Source: Croceimicrobium hydrocarbonivorans | GTDB taxonomy: Bacteria > Bacteroidota > Bacteroidia > Flavobacteriales > Schleiferiaceae | DNA length: 64,000 bases | Assembly: GCF_014524565.1 (NCBI RefSeq) | Contig: NZ_CP060139.1 | Span: 999,501 to 1,063,500, forward strand | Reading direction: 5' to 3' | Part shown: in pieces, positions 26,922-36,424 of the stretch | Layout of the letters: each line of letters starts with the position of its first letter | Numbering within the stretch: the first letter of the stretch is position 1 | The notes under the pieces: generated by a model | The model's database searches: none | Seen by the model: the letters and a program-made list of their open reading frames with translations, nothing else | Told to the model about the DNA's origin: nothing | Program-made: the position numbers and the translations under genes

Positions 26922-27301
26922 AAACCCTAGGCCTTTCCCTAGGTGATTTTTGATTCCTTTTAGTCATCAAAACCGTTCTACGCTTTTCGCTTCATGCTCC
27001 TTCCGCCTGCGGCGCACGCAATTCCGCGAAGCGCCGAACTATCACTGAGAAAAGGCCGGATCTACCAATTATTGGTAGTTGCTTCAGATAGAGTTCAGTC
27101 GAATCCTGCACCAAATACTACCCCTACTTAAATCATTGTTTCGGAGCTAGTGGCACCTGAGCAGCGATAGTCGTTCGATGGGTAGTACTTAAGACTCAAA
27201 ATCGATAGTGGGAGAATTTCCAATCCAAGGAAAAACATCAATCAGGCTGGCCCAACCCAAGAAGCGGCGGTCCAAGGGAATCGCCTTTCAGGGGCCTTGA
27301 T
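26922..27301 (+). repeat. 380-bp segment duplicated in block C
   Basis: The partner of 18983-19362. The two mismatches I see are in the CGTTCTTCGC/CGTTCTACGC and ATCTTCC/ATCTACC parts. Confidence 0.8.
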
Positions 27302-27537
27302 CTTTGGAATAAGATCAAAAACGCCTTTATTTATAATAAAAAACAGCGCTATAAATGCACCATTGGTTTTATATATATTCATCAACAAACTGTGGACACC
27401 GATTATCTCATAAGATAGCCTAGGAGAAGCTCAACTATAAGAGAACAGATAGCAATGCTTTCCTATACCCTTCCCTTTACAGTGACACTTTGGACCTGTA
27501 ACGCCTTAATCGAGAATTGTGAATTATAGCTAGATCA

Positions 27538-28188
27538 ATGATGCTAAAAAAAGAAGCTAAGCTGAAATCAAGAGTATGGATAAGCCTTACGCTATCAGCT
27601 TCAAGCCTAATACTTTCTTGCTCAGAACCCGTTAAGAAGTCGGCCAGCGAAAAGCAATTGCCTTCAGTAGTGGAAGAAGCAAAATCAGATGCTAAGGAAG
27701 CCATCAAGGAACCTGCCGCAAGCCTCTCAATCACAAAACAAAATATAAGAGCCTATGCGCAGGGCATCCTTTCGGATTCCATCCAAGCCGCTGACGACCA
27801 ATTCACCTTTGCCATTCTAGACAGCATAACCCATGAGCAAGCTCCGGTCCGGGATTTTTACTTCCCGGTTTTCCAGCGGATAGTTCAGAATTCAGATGGG
27901 GCATTAGGAGAAGTAATAGGTCTTTACTCTCTGCAATACATTAAAAAATATCCCCTTGAATTTCTGGGAAGATATCCCCACTGCACAGAGAGTTTGAACT
28001 GCACAGAGTTAATTAATATTTCTGAGCATGTTCAGTTTGAAATTGGAATGAGCACAGATGTACAAAAGGAAATGGATGATTTTAGAAAATGGTTTGAACT
28101 AAAGCTTCAAAACGCCGACAAAAGCATCCAAATACGAGGAGAATTCTTCCTGAGTCAAATTGAGGAAGGAATAGACGAATATCTATAG
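27538..28188 (+). CDS. Lipoprotein of unknown function (216 aa)
   Basis: The N-terminus is long for a lipoprotein: MMLKKEAKLKSRVWISLTLS, then SASSLILSC with lipobox LSC (lipidated Cys near residue 28). A charged, Glu/Lys/Ala-rich tether follows. The folded remainder is mostly helical (ILDSITHEQAPVRDFYFPVF, IGLYSLQYIKKYPLEFLG) with two cysteines (HCTESLNCTE) that may form a disulfide. Two adjacent ATGs compete for the start. No family recognised. It is the first gene after block D. Confidence 0.65.
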   Translation: MMLKKEAKLKSRVWISLTLSASSLILSCSEPVKKSASEKQLPSVVEEAKSDAKEAIKEPAASLSITKQNIRAYAQGILSDSIQAADDQFTFAILDSITHEQAPVRDFYFPVFQRIVQNSDGALGEVIGLYSLQYIKKYPLEFLGRYPHCTESLNCTELINISEHVQFEIGMSTDVQKEMDDFRKWFELKLQNADKSIQIRGEFFLSQIEEGIDEYL

Positions 28189-28219
28189 AGAGCCTACCAT
28201 TAAAAAACCAAATTAAGAA

Positions 28220-28717
28220 GTGAAAACATTCTTTAGATGGCTGATCAAAGCAGGCCTCCTCTTAGTAAGCATAATTCTGGTGGTTTTCCTCAGTGGGGAT
28301 TTAAAATCAGGACCCCTAGAAACCTTTCTCATTATTCTCGGTGGATCTAGCCTCCTGGCGCTCTTGTTTTCATTCTTAGAATTGAAATACATCCCCTATC
28401 GCAGGAAAAAATTGATGCGGAAAATTGTTCGTCTCTTCGGAGCCATAGCACTAACTGATTCGGTGGCAAAATGGGAATTCGGTCGCTATGAAATTTACAT
28501 AGACATCAGCTTTGACCTAAAAATCACCGAACAAGCCGGAAATTTAGAACTCATTAGTTTTTACATCCCAGCCAATCAGTTAAGAGCTTATCAATTGGAT
28601 ATACCTTTGAGTCAGAAAGAGGCCGAGTTTAGAGGAATGAAAACTTATAGGATTTACCAAACCAATGGAATGGGGCTTAAACTGGCTATAGGAAGGATTA
28701 GCAAGCAACTCATTTAA
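28220..28717 (+). CDS. Membrane protein with two helices, unknown function (165 aa)
   Basis: Starts with GTG at 28220, no ATG being available before the first membrane helix. Two transmembrane helices (LIKAGLLLVSIILVVFL and LETFLIILGGSSLLALLFSF, within residues 9-55) are followed by a basic stretch (YIPYRRKKLMRKIVR) and a cytosolic beta-rich domain (YEIYIDISFDLKITE). Positive charge after helix 2 fits a cytosolic C-terminus. It comes 31 nt after the preceding lipoprotein and may be co-transcribed. No family recognised. Confidence 0.65.
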   Translation: MKTFFRWLIKAGLLLVSIILVVFLSGDLKSGPLETFLIILGGSSLLALLFSFLELKYIPYRRKKLMRKIVRLFGAIALTDSVAKWEFGRYEIYIDISFDLKITEQAGNLELISFYIPANQLRAYQLDIPLSQKEAEFRGMKTYRIYQTNGMGLKLAIGRISKQLI

Positions 28718-28779
28718 TTAGCTTCTCGATCAAATATAAAACTGCAAGAAGACACCATAATTCCTAAACTCAATAAAGC

Positions 28780-29004
28780 ATGCTTAAAATCTCACTTTGG
28801 ATTCTTATACTCATTTGCTCAATTCTTCTATTAATCCTCTCAGTCACGATGATAAGTTTAGTATTAGGATACCTGGATGTCGATCCCAATCAATCCTCGC
28901 CTTTCAAAGGAAATTTGGCGACTTATCTCGGCTTCATCCTTATGGGCTTGATTCTAATTCGAGGTATCCGTTTTAGTTTAAAAAAACTACGGCAATCCAA
29001 TTAA
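28780..29004 (+). CDS. Small two-helix membrane protein (74 aa)
   Basis: A short protein made almost entirely of two hydrophobic helices (LWILILICSILLLILSVTM and LATYLGFILMGLILIRGI) joined by an acidic loop (LDVDPNQSSPFKGN), and ending in a basic tail (RFSLKKLRQSN). Small membrane proteins of this kind can be subunits or modulators, but no family can be named. The 62-nt gap to the previous gene and shared strand suggest the same transcript. Coding status is supported by the clean topology and the ATG after an A-rich leader. Confidence 0.55.
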   Translation: MLKISLWILILICSILLLILSVTMISLVLGYLDVDPNQSSPFKGNLATYLGFILMGLILIRGIRFSLKKLRQSN

Positions 29005-29132
29005 GAAAAAGACCTCTTTTGGTAAATAGTAAGGATAATAAGCGGTTAATCTAAATAGGTATCAAATCGAGGGCTGAGCCAATTATACTATATTAAGCCT
29101 TTAAAACATTTCAATCAAGCTTAAAAATTGAG

Positions 29133-29984
29133 ATGAGAACTAGCCTATTAATCCTATCCTTCCTTTTATCTTATAATTCATTCGGGCAAAATCAGCTTAA
29201 GCCCGAATTAAAGACGATTGGCAATAATTCATTCTTCGAAATCTCGAATGACAGCAATAGCAAGTTGCTAGTTTTCCTTCATGGAGGCCTAAACAATCCT
29301 TACTTCAGGCGAAGTGCTGACAGCATTGATTTCGATTATCTAATTGAAGCTAATACTGAGTTTGTAAATCAATCGGTAATAAATGGATTCGACTTAATTG
29401 TAGCGATTTCAAAGGACAGCTTAAACTGGCTCCAAAATCCAAAGACCAGCTTGAAAATCCTGAAAGAGATCCTAAATCAATCTGGAAAAGAGAATCGCGA
29501 AATATATATCGCCGGATTTTCAGATGGCGGCACGGGTAGTTTCAAAATGTTTTATAGTGATCCAGATTATTTTGCGGGACTAATTGTTTTTAATGGCTAT
29601 CCGCAGCATAAGAACTTTAATAAAACGGTTAACTATCAATCCATTGAGAACAAAAAGATCCTGTTCTTCAGCACCTACAAAGACAAGGTAATTCCCTATG
29701 AATTTCTAATTGATGCCTATTGCGCCCAGAAGAAAAGCAATAGCAATACTTTCATTTACCTAGCTTCAGGAGACCATAGCTTTAGCAGCTACGACCGAGA
29801 TGATCTAAAAGAAGTATTCGAAATACTCCTGGATCAAAACAGCAATACAGAAAAGATTCCCATCCAAGGATTTATTAAAAATGACAAGGTGATTACACTG
29901 TATCCATTTCGGAAAAAGATTCTGAGGCAATTTGGTTTCGGGAAGGAGCTTTATGAAGCTAATCGGAAACAAGAAAAAAATTAA
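29133..29984 (+). CDS. Secreted alpha/beta hydrolase, esterase-like (283 aa)
   Basis: A signal peptide (MRTSLLILSFLLSYNSFGQ) is followed by an alpha/beta-hydrolase core. The oxyanion strand is LLVFLHGG (residues 45-52), the nucleophile elbow is GFSDGG with Ser130, the acid is probably Asp184 (STYKDKV) and the base His215 (SGDHSFSS). GxSxGG is the usual elbow of esterase-D and depolymerase-type enzymes, so ester hydrolysis in the periplasm is the likely reaction, substrate unknown. The C-terminal 60 residues are a lysine-rich extension. Complete and intact. Confidence 0.75.
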   Translation: MRTSLLILSFLLSYNSFGQNQLKPELKTIGNNSFFEISNDSNSKLLVFLHGGLNNPYFRRSADSIDFDYLIEANTEFVNQSVINGFDLIVAISKDSLNWLQNPKTSLKILKEILNQSGKENREIYIAGFSDGGTGSFKMFYSDPDYFAGLIVFNGYPQHKNFNKTVNYQSIENKKILFFSTYKDKVIPYEFLIDAYCAQKKSNSNTFIYLASGDHSFSSYDRDDLKEVFEILLDQNSNTEKIPIQGFIKNDKVITLYPFRKKILRQFGFGKELYEANRKQEKN

Positions 29985-30143
29985 TTCAATGCTTTGCATG
30001 CGACACTTAATGGTTTAAGAGAATACCTCCGCAAGGAATTAAAATCAAAGTCTCAAATTTTCATAGCTTGGCTAAAACAAAGAATAACAGAATTTTGCTT
30101 TAATTCTTGACCACCGCTGTACTGTAAAATCACTTCGCACATC

Positions 30144-30527
30144 ATGAGACCATTACGCTTTTATTTGCTCCTACTTTCAGTAGTCCTCTTAAATCCTTCC
30201 TGTGAAAAGGATAATGCGGTTGAACTTGGAGGCTATTTCGAATTTGAAGTTAGAACCAGCAATAACCCCAATCGCCTTAGCATCCCATCCTGTGATATTG
30301 TAATCCTTGAAGGAAACAGTCCTGATCTTGATTTTCGCTGGGAATCGGTTGATTCTGACATTGGAGTAAAAAGATGGACTAGCAATAAGTTACTTTATGG
30401 CAGCTACAGCTTCGAATATTACCTGCAATACAAGGATAATGATGGCAGCACTACTAGCATCGGACCCTTGAGTCATAGCTTCCAGATATTTCCAGGTGAG
30501 ACCACCAAATTCTCGAGAAAGTTTTAA
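30144..30527 (+). CDS. Small lipoprotein of unknown function (127 aa)
   Basis: MRPLRFYLLLLSVVLLNPSC is a lipoprotein signal with lipobox PSC (Cys at residue 20). The mature part is a compact beta-rich domain (YFEFEVRTSN, then FRWESVDSD and YSFEYYLQYKD) that resembles immunoglobulin-like or lipocalin-sized folds, and it ends with SRKF. No motif for enzymes. It precedes a barrel-type protein by 33 nt, so the two may form an envelope pair. Confidence 0.65.
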   Translation: MRPLRFYLLLLSVVLLNPSCEKDNAVELGGYFEFEVRTSNNPNRLSIPSCDIVILEGNSPDLDFRWESVDSDIGVKRWTSNKLLYGSYSFEYYLQYKDNDGSTTSIGPLSHSFQIFPGETTKFSRKF

Positions 30528-30560
30528 GTTCCTTAACCAAATATCCAAGCAATTTCCAGC

Positions 30561-31196
30561 ATGAGATTAACGATTATTTTCCTTCTAATTGGAATGCAAT
30601 TAGGCGCCCAATCGCAGATCGGTCTTTACTATCAGGGCACTGTATCTAATCGAGCGCAATTCAGATCCTTTGATATCCATGAGCCTGTTTATTATCATAA
30701 TCTTGGCATTCGCTATGACTTTAAAACAGAGCATTGGCTCTATTCACTGAGTCTTGAACACTTGCAACTCGGAGCAAAGACCTGGAGCATAGGCTATACG
30801 CTTGGAAGTTCTGTCCCTAAGTTTTTCGTTACTGAAAGCACCTATTACCATATAAACTCTTCATTAAATGCGCTTCGAAAGCTCTTTGCTAGTGCAAAGT
30901 TTGAGATTCATGCCGGTTTGGGTTTAAACTTAGGGCACGCCTATGCCGATAGCTGGCGTCGCTTCAGATTAGATGGAGGGAACCCTCGCAATGTGAGTAG
31001 CATCTGGGATCCTGGAGATTATTTAAACTATAACTTTTACTTAGCTCCAGAGTTAGCCCTTCGTTTTGAATATCATATAAACGAAAGCTTCAGTTGCATC
31101 TTCGCCCCCGAATACAGCTATCAAATTCGAGAAGACCTGGATTACCTTAGTCATAGTGTATTTCAATTCAATACAGGCTTGCTTTACAACTTATAA
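30561..31196 (+). CDS. Outer-membrane beta-barrel-like protein (211 aa)
   Basis: A short signal peptide (MRLTIIFLLIGMQLGAQ) precedes a series of amphipathic strands rich in tyrosine and glycine: IGLYYQGTVSNRAQF, NLGIRYDFKTEHWLYSLSLE, IHAGLGLNLGHAY and ELALRFEYHI. The protein ends with QFNTGLLYNL, a hydrophobic-ended last strand. This pattern fits a small outer-membrane barrel. No known porin family is recognisable. It is 33 nt after the lipoprotein and 37 nt before the next one. Confidence 0.7.
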   Translation: MRLTIIFLLIGMQLGAQSQIGLYYQGTVSNRAQFRSFDIHEPVYYHNLGIRYDFKTEHWLYSLSLEHLQLGAKTWSIGYTLGSSVPKFFVTESTYYHINSSLNALRKLFASAKFEIHAGLGLNLGHAYADSWRRFRLDGGNPRNVSSIWDPGDYLNYNFYLAPELALRFEYHINESFSCIFAPEYSYQIREDLDYLSHSVFQFNTGLLYNL

Positions 31197-31233
31197 AACA
31201 CAAAGCACCCCTTATTTAGAATTTGATCTTGCC

Positions 31234-31527
31234 ATGAACAGATTGTTTCTCCCCTTGCTATCCTTATGCTTCCTTGGCTCTTGTACATCAAATGAGAAAC
31301 CAGAGACTGAAGTAACACTAAAAGTCATTCATGATACGATAAGGCTAAGTGAAACTAAATGGGACACCCTAATTGTTTATAAGCCCAAGATTGAGGACAC
31401 CATTAATCCGGAATACTATATACTTTCCAGATTACCTGATAATCTTTTAGACGGAAACCTATTTGAAAGAATATCTGAAAGTTGTAGAAATTGGTTTAAT
31501 CACCTTGAAAGCCAAATAGCTCAATGA
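31234..31527 (+). CDS. Small lipoprotein of unknown function (97 aa)
   Basis: The ATG at 31234 gives a lipoprotein signal, MNRLFLPLLSLCFLGSC (lipobox GSC, Cys at residue 17). A reading from an upstream GTG would lose it and overlap the barrel gene. The mature part is short, with a threonine/valine strand (EVTLKVIHDTIRLSE) and a C-terminal helix (LFERISESCRNWFNHL). Its stop overlaps the next gene's start in an ATGA, so the two are translationally coupled. No family recognised. Confidence 0.65.
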   Translation: MNRLFLPLLSLCFLGSCTSNEKPETEVTLKVIHDTIRLSETKWDTLIVYKPKIEDTINPEYYILSRLPDNLLDGNLFERISESCRNWFNHLESQIAQ

Positions 31528-32510
31528 AAGAATTACAAGAGGACATTGACAAGCCCCTCGATGTCAAAATAAAATATCTCGCTATAAGCCTAGGTATTTT
31601 AGCACTAGGCATCCTTTCCACAGCTCTTGGTTCACTAATTTGCTTTGTACTTTTCAGTTACCTCTCAGAGGAAGATGATGTGTTTAAGTCCTCAAGCGTG
31701 TACCCACTAACACTCAGCACTTCTTTAGTCCTTTTCATCGCTAGTTTACTTTACCATTTTCTTTTTTTCAAAAAAAAATCCCCCGAAATATCTATCAGCG
31801 CTGAGAGTATAATTATAGGTAAGGATGTTCTAAAATATCGTGATATTAAAAAAATCTACGTAGACTATAAGGTACCTTTCAGGTATATCTTCAATCAATA
31901 TGTTGATGGCATAACGATTCTATTAAGAGATGGCAGCGAAAAAATCATTTACCCAAGCCACTACCACAAGCCTTGGGAACTAAAAACGCATCTCATTGCA
32001 AGAAAAAAAGGCAAAATCCCAAGACCCATCCATATCGACAGAACTACCAAGGCAATGATTGAAACAGAAGTGTTTACCTATTTCAAAGGAATCCCGATGT
32101 TAAATTTTTTCGGCCTATTTTTTTGGATTCCAATTTCCACCTTCACTCTTATATTTTGTTTTTCGCTTATGGATGGAAACTTTCAACAAGCTTCGTTTTT
32201 CTTCCTGCTAAAAGCGATTTGGTATTTTCTTTTTTCCATTCCCCTACACTATGTCGGTATTTCTGAAAATTTTTTAATTATTAAAAATCACAATTACCCT
32301 TGGAGGTTTCATATTTATCGCAAAAATGACATTAAGCTAGTTATCCTTGAAATAGTAAGAATTCCAACCTTGTACCCCGAAAACAAACTTATTAGAGTTA
32401 TCACAAAGGATAATCGCGAAGGTCGATTTATTGCAAGCCTACTAAATGAGGAGAAATGGCATGAATTAAAAAAGAGTCTTTCCCAAAATGGCATTGCGAT
32501 ATCGGGCTGA
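31524..32510 (+). CDS. Four-helix membrane protein with PH-like domain (328 aa)
   Basis: There are two hydrophobic pairs of helices, about residues 21-72 (LGILALGILSTALGSLICFV; LTLSTSLVLFIASLLYHFL) and about 197-250 (FFGLFFWIPISTFTLIFCFS; WYFLFSIPLHYVGI). Each is followed by a domain with IKKIYVDYKVPF and KLVILEIVRIPTL strands, resembling bacterial PH-like modules. Both soluble parts are cytosolic by the positive-inside rule. The start overlaps the previous stop (ATGA), indicating translational coupling with the small lipoprotein. Function unknown. Confidence 0.7.
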   Translation: MKELQEDIDKPLDVKIKYLAISLGILALGILSTALGSLICFVLFSYLSEEDDVFKSSSVYPLTLSTSLVLFIASLLYHFLFFKKKSPEISISAESIIIGKDVLKYRDIKKIYVDYKVPFRYIFNQYVDGITILLRDGSEKIIYPSHYHKPWELKTHLIARKKGKIPRPIHIDRTTKAMIETEVFTYFKGIPMLNFFGLFFWIPISTFTLIFCFSLMDGNFQQASFFFLLKAIWYFLFSIPLHYVGISENFLIIKNHNYPWRFHIYRKNDIKLVILEIVRIPTLYPENKLIRVITKDNREGRFIASLLNEEKWHELKKSLSQNGIAISG

Positions 32511-32589
32511 CGTTGACGAGAAGCGGCTTATAGACATTCTCATGATGAATTTCGCAATAAAGTCGCTAGTGTAGGCATCATGTGACAGT

Positions 32590-34905
32590 CGTAACCTTCA
32601 CTAACCATCATCCCCTTCCAAAAATATAATTTCGGAGCCTTTGGCACCTAACCAGCGATAGCCGTTCGCAGGGTAGTACTCAGAACTCAAATTCGCTTGA
32701 AGGAGAATTGCTATCCTACAGAGAAACATCAATCAGGCTGGCCCAACCCAAGAAACGACAGTCCAAAGGAATCGCCATTCAAAAGCCTTGACCTTTTTTT
32801 GTTTTGGTTAATACTTTTTGCATTGGCCAAAAAGTATCCAAAAACCCTAGGCCTTTCCCTAGGTGATTTTTGATTCCTTCCAGTCATCAAAACCGTTCTT
32901 CGCTTTTCGCTTCATGCTCCTTCCGCCTGCGGCGCACGCAATTCCGCGAAGCGCCGAACTATCACTGAGGAAAGGCCGGATCTTCCAATTATTGGTAGTT
33001 GCTTCAGATAGAGTTCAGTCGAATCCTGCACAAAACATTGCCTCTATTCCAAAACATTTTTCGGAGCATGTGGCACCTGAGCAGCTATAGCCCTTCGAAG
33101 GGTAGTACTTAGGACTCAAATTCGCTTGAAAGAGAATTCACGACCAAAAGAAAAACATCAATCAGGCTGGCCCAACCCAAGAAGCGGCGGTCCGAAGGAA
33201 TCGCCTTTCAGGGGCCTTGATTTTTTGCTTCGTTTTTTATCAAGAAAAAATGAAGCGCAATACACATCCACTAAAGGTTAGAACCACATACAACCTAAGC
33301 CTCTGTGATCGAAAGAACCGACCGAAGGTCTAGGTAATTTCGAAGCGCCTTCAAGCTTCCTTGATCTTTTGGATACTTTTTCAAATGCCTCTTAAACTTC
33401 CGATGGAATTTGAGAGCTCAGGCTAAAAGCCTTCGGTTGTATCAAGAGAAAAGTATCAAAGAAAACTGCCTACTCAGAACTTTCAATTATAAGCTATGGC
33501 ATTAAAAAGCTGGCCCGACCCAAGAAGCGGCAGTCCAAAGGAATCGCCATTCAAAAGCCTTGACCTTTTATTGTTTTGGGTAATACTTTTTGCATTGGCC
33601 AAAAAGTATCCAAAAACCCTAGGCCTTTCCCTAGGTGATTTTTGATTCCTTCCAGTCATCAAAACCGTTCTTCGCTTTTCGCTTCATGCTCCTTCCGCCT
33701 GCGGCAGACGCAATTCCGCGAAGCACAGAACTATCACTGAGGAAAGGCCGGATCTTCCAATTATTGGTAGTTGCTTCAGAAGGAGTTCAGTCGAATCCTG
33801 CACCAAACACTACCTCTACTTAAATCATTGTTTCGGAGCTAGTGGCACCTGAGCAGCGATAGCCGTTCGCAGGGTAGTACTCAGAACTCAAATTCGCTTG
33901 AAGGAGAATTGCTATCCTACAGAAAAACATCAATCAGGCTGGCCCGACCCAAGAAGCGGCGGTCCAAAGGAATCGCCTTTCAGGGGCCTTGATTTTTTGC
34001 TTCGTTTTTTATCAAGAAAAAATGAAGCGCAATACACATCCACTAAAGGTTAGAACCACATACAACCTAAGCCTCTGTGATCGAAAGAACCGACCGAAGG
34101 TCCAGGTAATTTCGAAGCGCCTTCAAGCTTGCTTGATCTTTTGGATACTTTTTCAAATGCCTCTTAAACTTCCGATGGAATTTGAGAGCTACAGCTTAGC
34201 TTACGGTTGTATCAAGAAAAAAGTATCTCCAAACTAAAAAGCAATACTTCATTTCCAAAAAAATGCTCTTTGATACTTTTTGCATTGGCCAAAAAGTATC
34301 CAAAAACCCTAGGCCTTTCCCTAGGTGAATTTTGATTCCTTTTAGTCATCAAAACCGTTCTTCGCTTTTCGCTCCATGCTCTTTCCGCCAGCGGCGGACG
34401 CAATTCCGCGAAGCACAGAACTATCACTGAGGAAAGGCCGGATCTTCCAATTATTGGTAGTTGCTTCAGATAGAGTTCAGTCGAATCCTGCACCAAACAC
34501 TACCTCTACTTAAATCATTGTTTCGGAGCTAGTGGCACCTGAGCAGCGATAGCCGTTCGCAGGGTAGTACTTAGGACTCAAATTCGCTTTAAAGAGAATG
34601 ACTACTATTAGGGAAATCATCAATCAGGCTGGCCCAACCCAAGAAGCGGCGGTCCAAGGGTATCGCCTTTCAGGGGCCTTGATTTTTTGGATACTTTTTT
34701 ATCAAGAAAAAAGTATTGAAGAACCCCTTCAAACATCTCTTTATTCACAAAGGGATTTAAGAGCTCAGGCTAAAAGCCTTCGGTTGTAAAAAGAAAAAAG
34801 TATCGACAAAAAGAATCTTGAGAGCAACAGCTTCTCTTTGGTCTAAGAAAAACCAAAATGAAAAACACAAGCGACCGAAGGTCTAGTTATTTTCGAAGCG
34901 CAAAT
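32590..34905 (+). repeat. Complex repeat block E (about 2.3 kb, non-coding)
   Basis: Four canonical cores lie at 32633, 33062, 33834 and 34524. The ATACTTTTTGCATTGGCC module occurs three times, at 32811, 33583 and 34273, with about 0.7-0.77 kb spacing, so this block is a tandem triplication. Each copy carries CCTAGGCCTTTCCCTAGG and CCGCCTGCGGC-type hairpins. The arms GCTTCGTTTTTT/AAAAAATGAAGC and GGATACTTTTT/AAAAAGTATC follow. The first 80 bases after the upstream gene and the last 80 before the MBOAT gene show no further element. The short plus- and minus-strand open frames in it are not conserved proteins. Confidence 0.85.
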
Positions 34906-34985
34906 CCTTATTTTAGCCCAAAGCACTAAGCAATGCTCAGGAAAAGCAGCCTTTTGGAAATAACCGCTCTAGAGATTTAAACTAA

Positions 34986-36422
34986 ATGCTTTTCAACTCC
35001 ATCGACTTTGTGGTTTTCCTGCCAATAGTTTTTATTCTCTATTGGCTAATCCCGAAAGAAAAAATCAAGCTTCAAAACCTCCTGATTGTAGGAGCCAGCT
35101 ATTTCTTTTATGCTTGGTGGGATTGGCGCTATTTAGGACTCATTCTACTGAGCACTTTCGTTGATTATGCTGTAGGAGTCAGACTAGCAAGTACAAAGTC
35201 CCGCTCTTCGCGAAAAGCATTGCTTTGGGTTAGCCTGCTGGTGAATCTCGGACTTTTGGGCTTCTTTAAGTATTATAATTTCTTTCTGGAGAATTTCATA
35301 GCCTCATTTTCCTTCTTCGGCGCCGAATTGAATGCTAGCTCCCTGAACCTGATACTTCCGGTAGGGATTAGCTTTTACACCTTTCAAACCCTAAGTTATA
35401 CGATCGATGTTTACAAAGGAAAGCTAGATCCCACCCGTGATTTTATAGCTTTTAGTGCCTTTGTGAGCTTTTTCCCCCAGTTGGTTGCAGGCCCGATTGA
35501 AAGAGCCACTCAGCTATTACCGCAATTTTACCAAAGCCGTAGCTTCGATTATTCAAAAGCGGTGGATGGACTGCGCCAAATCCTCTGGGGCTTGTTTAAG
35601 AAGATTGTGATTGCCGATAATTGCGCGGAATACGCCAACTTGATTTTCAACAATTCCGATCATTATTCGGGTAGCACCTTAGTGCTGGGAGCACTATTTT
35701 TTAGCTTTCAGATCTATGGCGACTTCTCCGGTTATTCGGATATCGCCATTGGTACAGCGCGCCTCTTCGGGTTCAATTTGAGTCGAAACTTTGCCTTCCC
35801 CTATTTCTCTCGCGATATCGCCGAGTTTTGGCGGCGTTGGCACATCTCTCTTTCCACCTGGTTTAGAGATTACCTCTATATCCCTTTAGGTGGCAGTCGT
35901 GGCAGTATTGCCCTAAAGCTGCGCAATACCTTTTTAATTTTCCTCGTGAGTGGGTTTTGGCATGGTGCCAATTGGACTTTCATTATTTGGGGAGCCTTAA
36001 ACGCCTTGTATTTCCTCCCTTTATTACTAGGTCAAAGGAATCGCAAGCACCTGGACATTGTAGGTTCTAATGGAAATCCCATCAAGCTTAAGGAACTATT
36101 TAAAATCCTTTTAACCTTTGGCTTAACGGTCTTGGCCTGGGTATTTTTCAGAGCCGAAAATCTAGAGCATGCCTTCCACTATATCTTGGGAATATTTTCA
36201 GCTTCTCTATTCTCCTTACCGGAAATCTTACCTAAAACAATCTTGCTTTTGCTAGCCCTCTTTTTAGTAATTGAATGGCTAGGCAGAGAAGATCAATTCG
36301 CTTTACAACAATTCGGATTGAAGTGGAATAAATCCCTCCGTTATGCACTATACCTAAGCCTGATTGCAGCGCTCTTTTGGTTTGGAGGAAAGGAACAACA
36401 ATTCATCTATTTTCAATTTTAA
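34986..36422 (+). CDS. MBOAT family O-acyltransferase (AlgI-like)
   Basis: A 478-residue polytopic membrane protein with about 10-12 helices. It carries the MBOAT signature YGDFSGYSDIAIGTARLFGF, the RRWHISLSTWFRDYLYIPLGG motif (His286) and the catalytic FWHGANW (His326). It resembles AlgI-type proteins that transfer acyl groups across the membrane onto exported polysaccharides. The gene downstream encodes an SGNH protein, starting 2 nt after its stop, as in alginate-type O-acetylation operons. No alginate biosynthesis gene is present, so the acceptor polysaccharide is unknown. Length is normal for the family. Confidence 0.9.
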   Translation: MLFNSIDFVVFLPIVFILYWLIPKEKIKLQNLLIVGASYFFYAWWDWRYLGLILLSTFVDYAVGVRLASTKSRSSRKALLWVSLLVNLGLLGFFKYYNFFLENFIASFSFFGAELNASSLNLILPVGISFYTFQTLSYTIDVYKGKLDPTRDFIAFSAFVSFFPQLVAGPIERATQLLPQFYQSRSFDYSKAVDGLRQILWGLFKKIVIADNCAEYANLIFNNSDHYSGSTLVLGALFFSFQIYGDFSGYSDIAIGTARLFGFNLSRNFAFPYFSRDIAEFWRRWHISLSTWFRDYLYIPLGGSRGSIALKLRNTFLIFLVSGFWHGANWTFIIWGALNALYFLPLLLGQRNRKHLDIVGSNGNPIKLKELFKILLTFGLTVLAWVFFRAENLEHAFHYILGIFSASLFSLPEILPKTILLLLALFLVIEWLGREDQFALQQFGLKWNKSLRYALYLSLIAALFWFGGKEQQFIYFQF

Positions 36423-36424
36423 AG

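Larger units (their letters stand above)
26530..27305 (+). repeat. Complex repeat block D (about 0.8 kb, non-coding)
   Basis: Canonical cores lie at 26559 and 27142. Between them is the GGATACTTTTT...AAAAAGTATC long hairpin, then GATACTTTTT-GCATTGGCC-AAAAAGTATC at 26856-26884 and a REP-like hairpin (CCCGCC/GGCGGG, 26892-26921). The CCTAGG/CCTGCGGC module follows. The last 380 bp (26922-27301) repeat the end of block C. The remaining AT-rich 27306-27537 holds no gene or clear element. Confidence 0.85.

Noticed and set aside
32863-33823. Plus-strand open frames of 75 and 62 residues in repeat block E
   Set aside because: They start with the same peptide but end at different points due to single-base changes, and nothing supports translation. 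They reflect the repeated DNA.
11151-34905. Repeats as a CRISPR array
   Set aside because: Unit length is hundreds of bases, spacing is irregular and there are no unique spacers of 30-40 bp. No cas gene is present.
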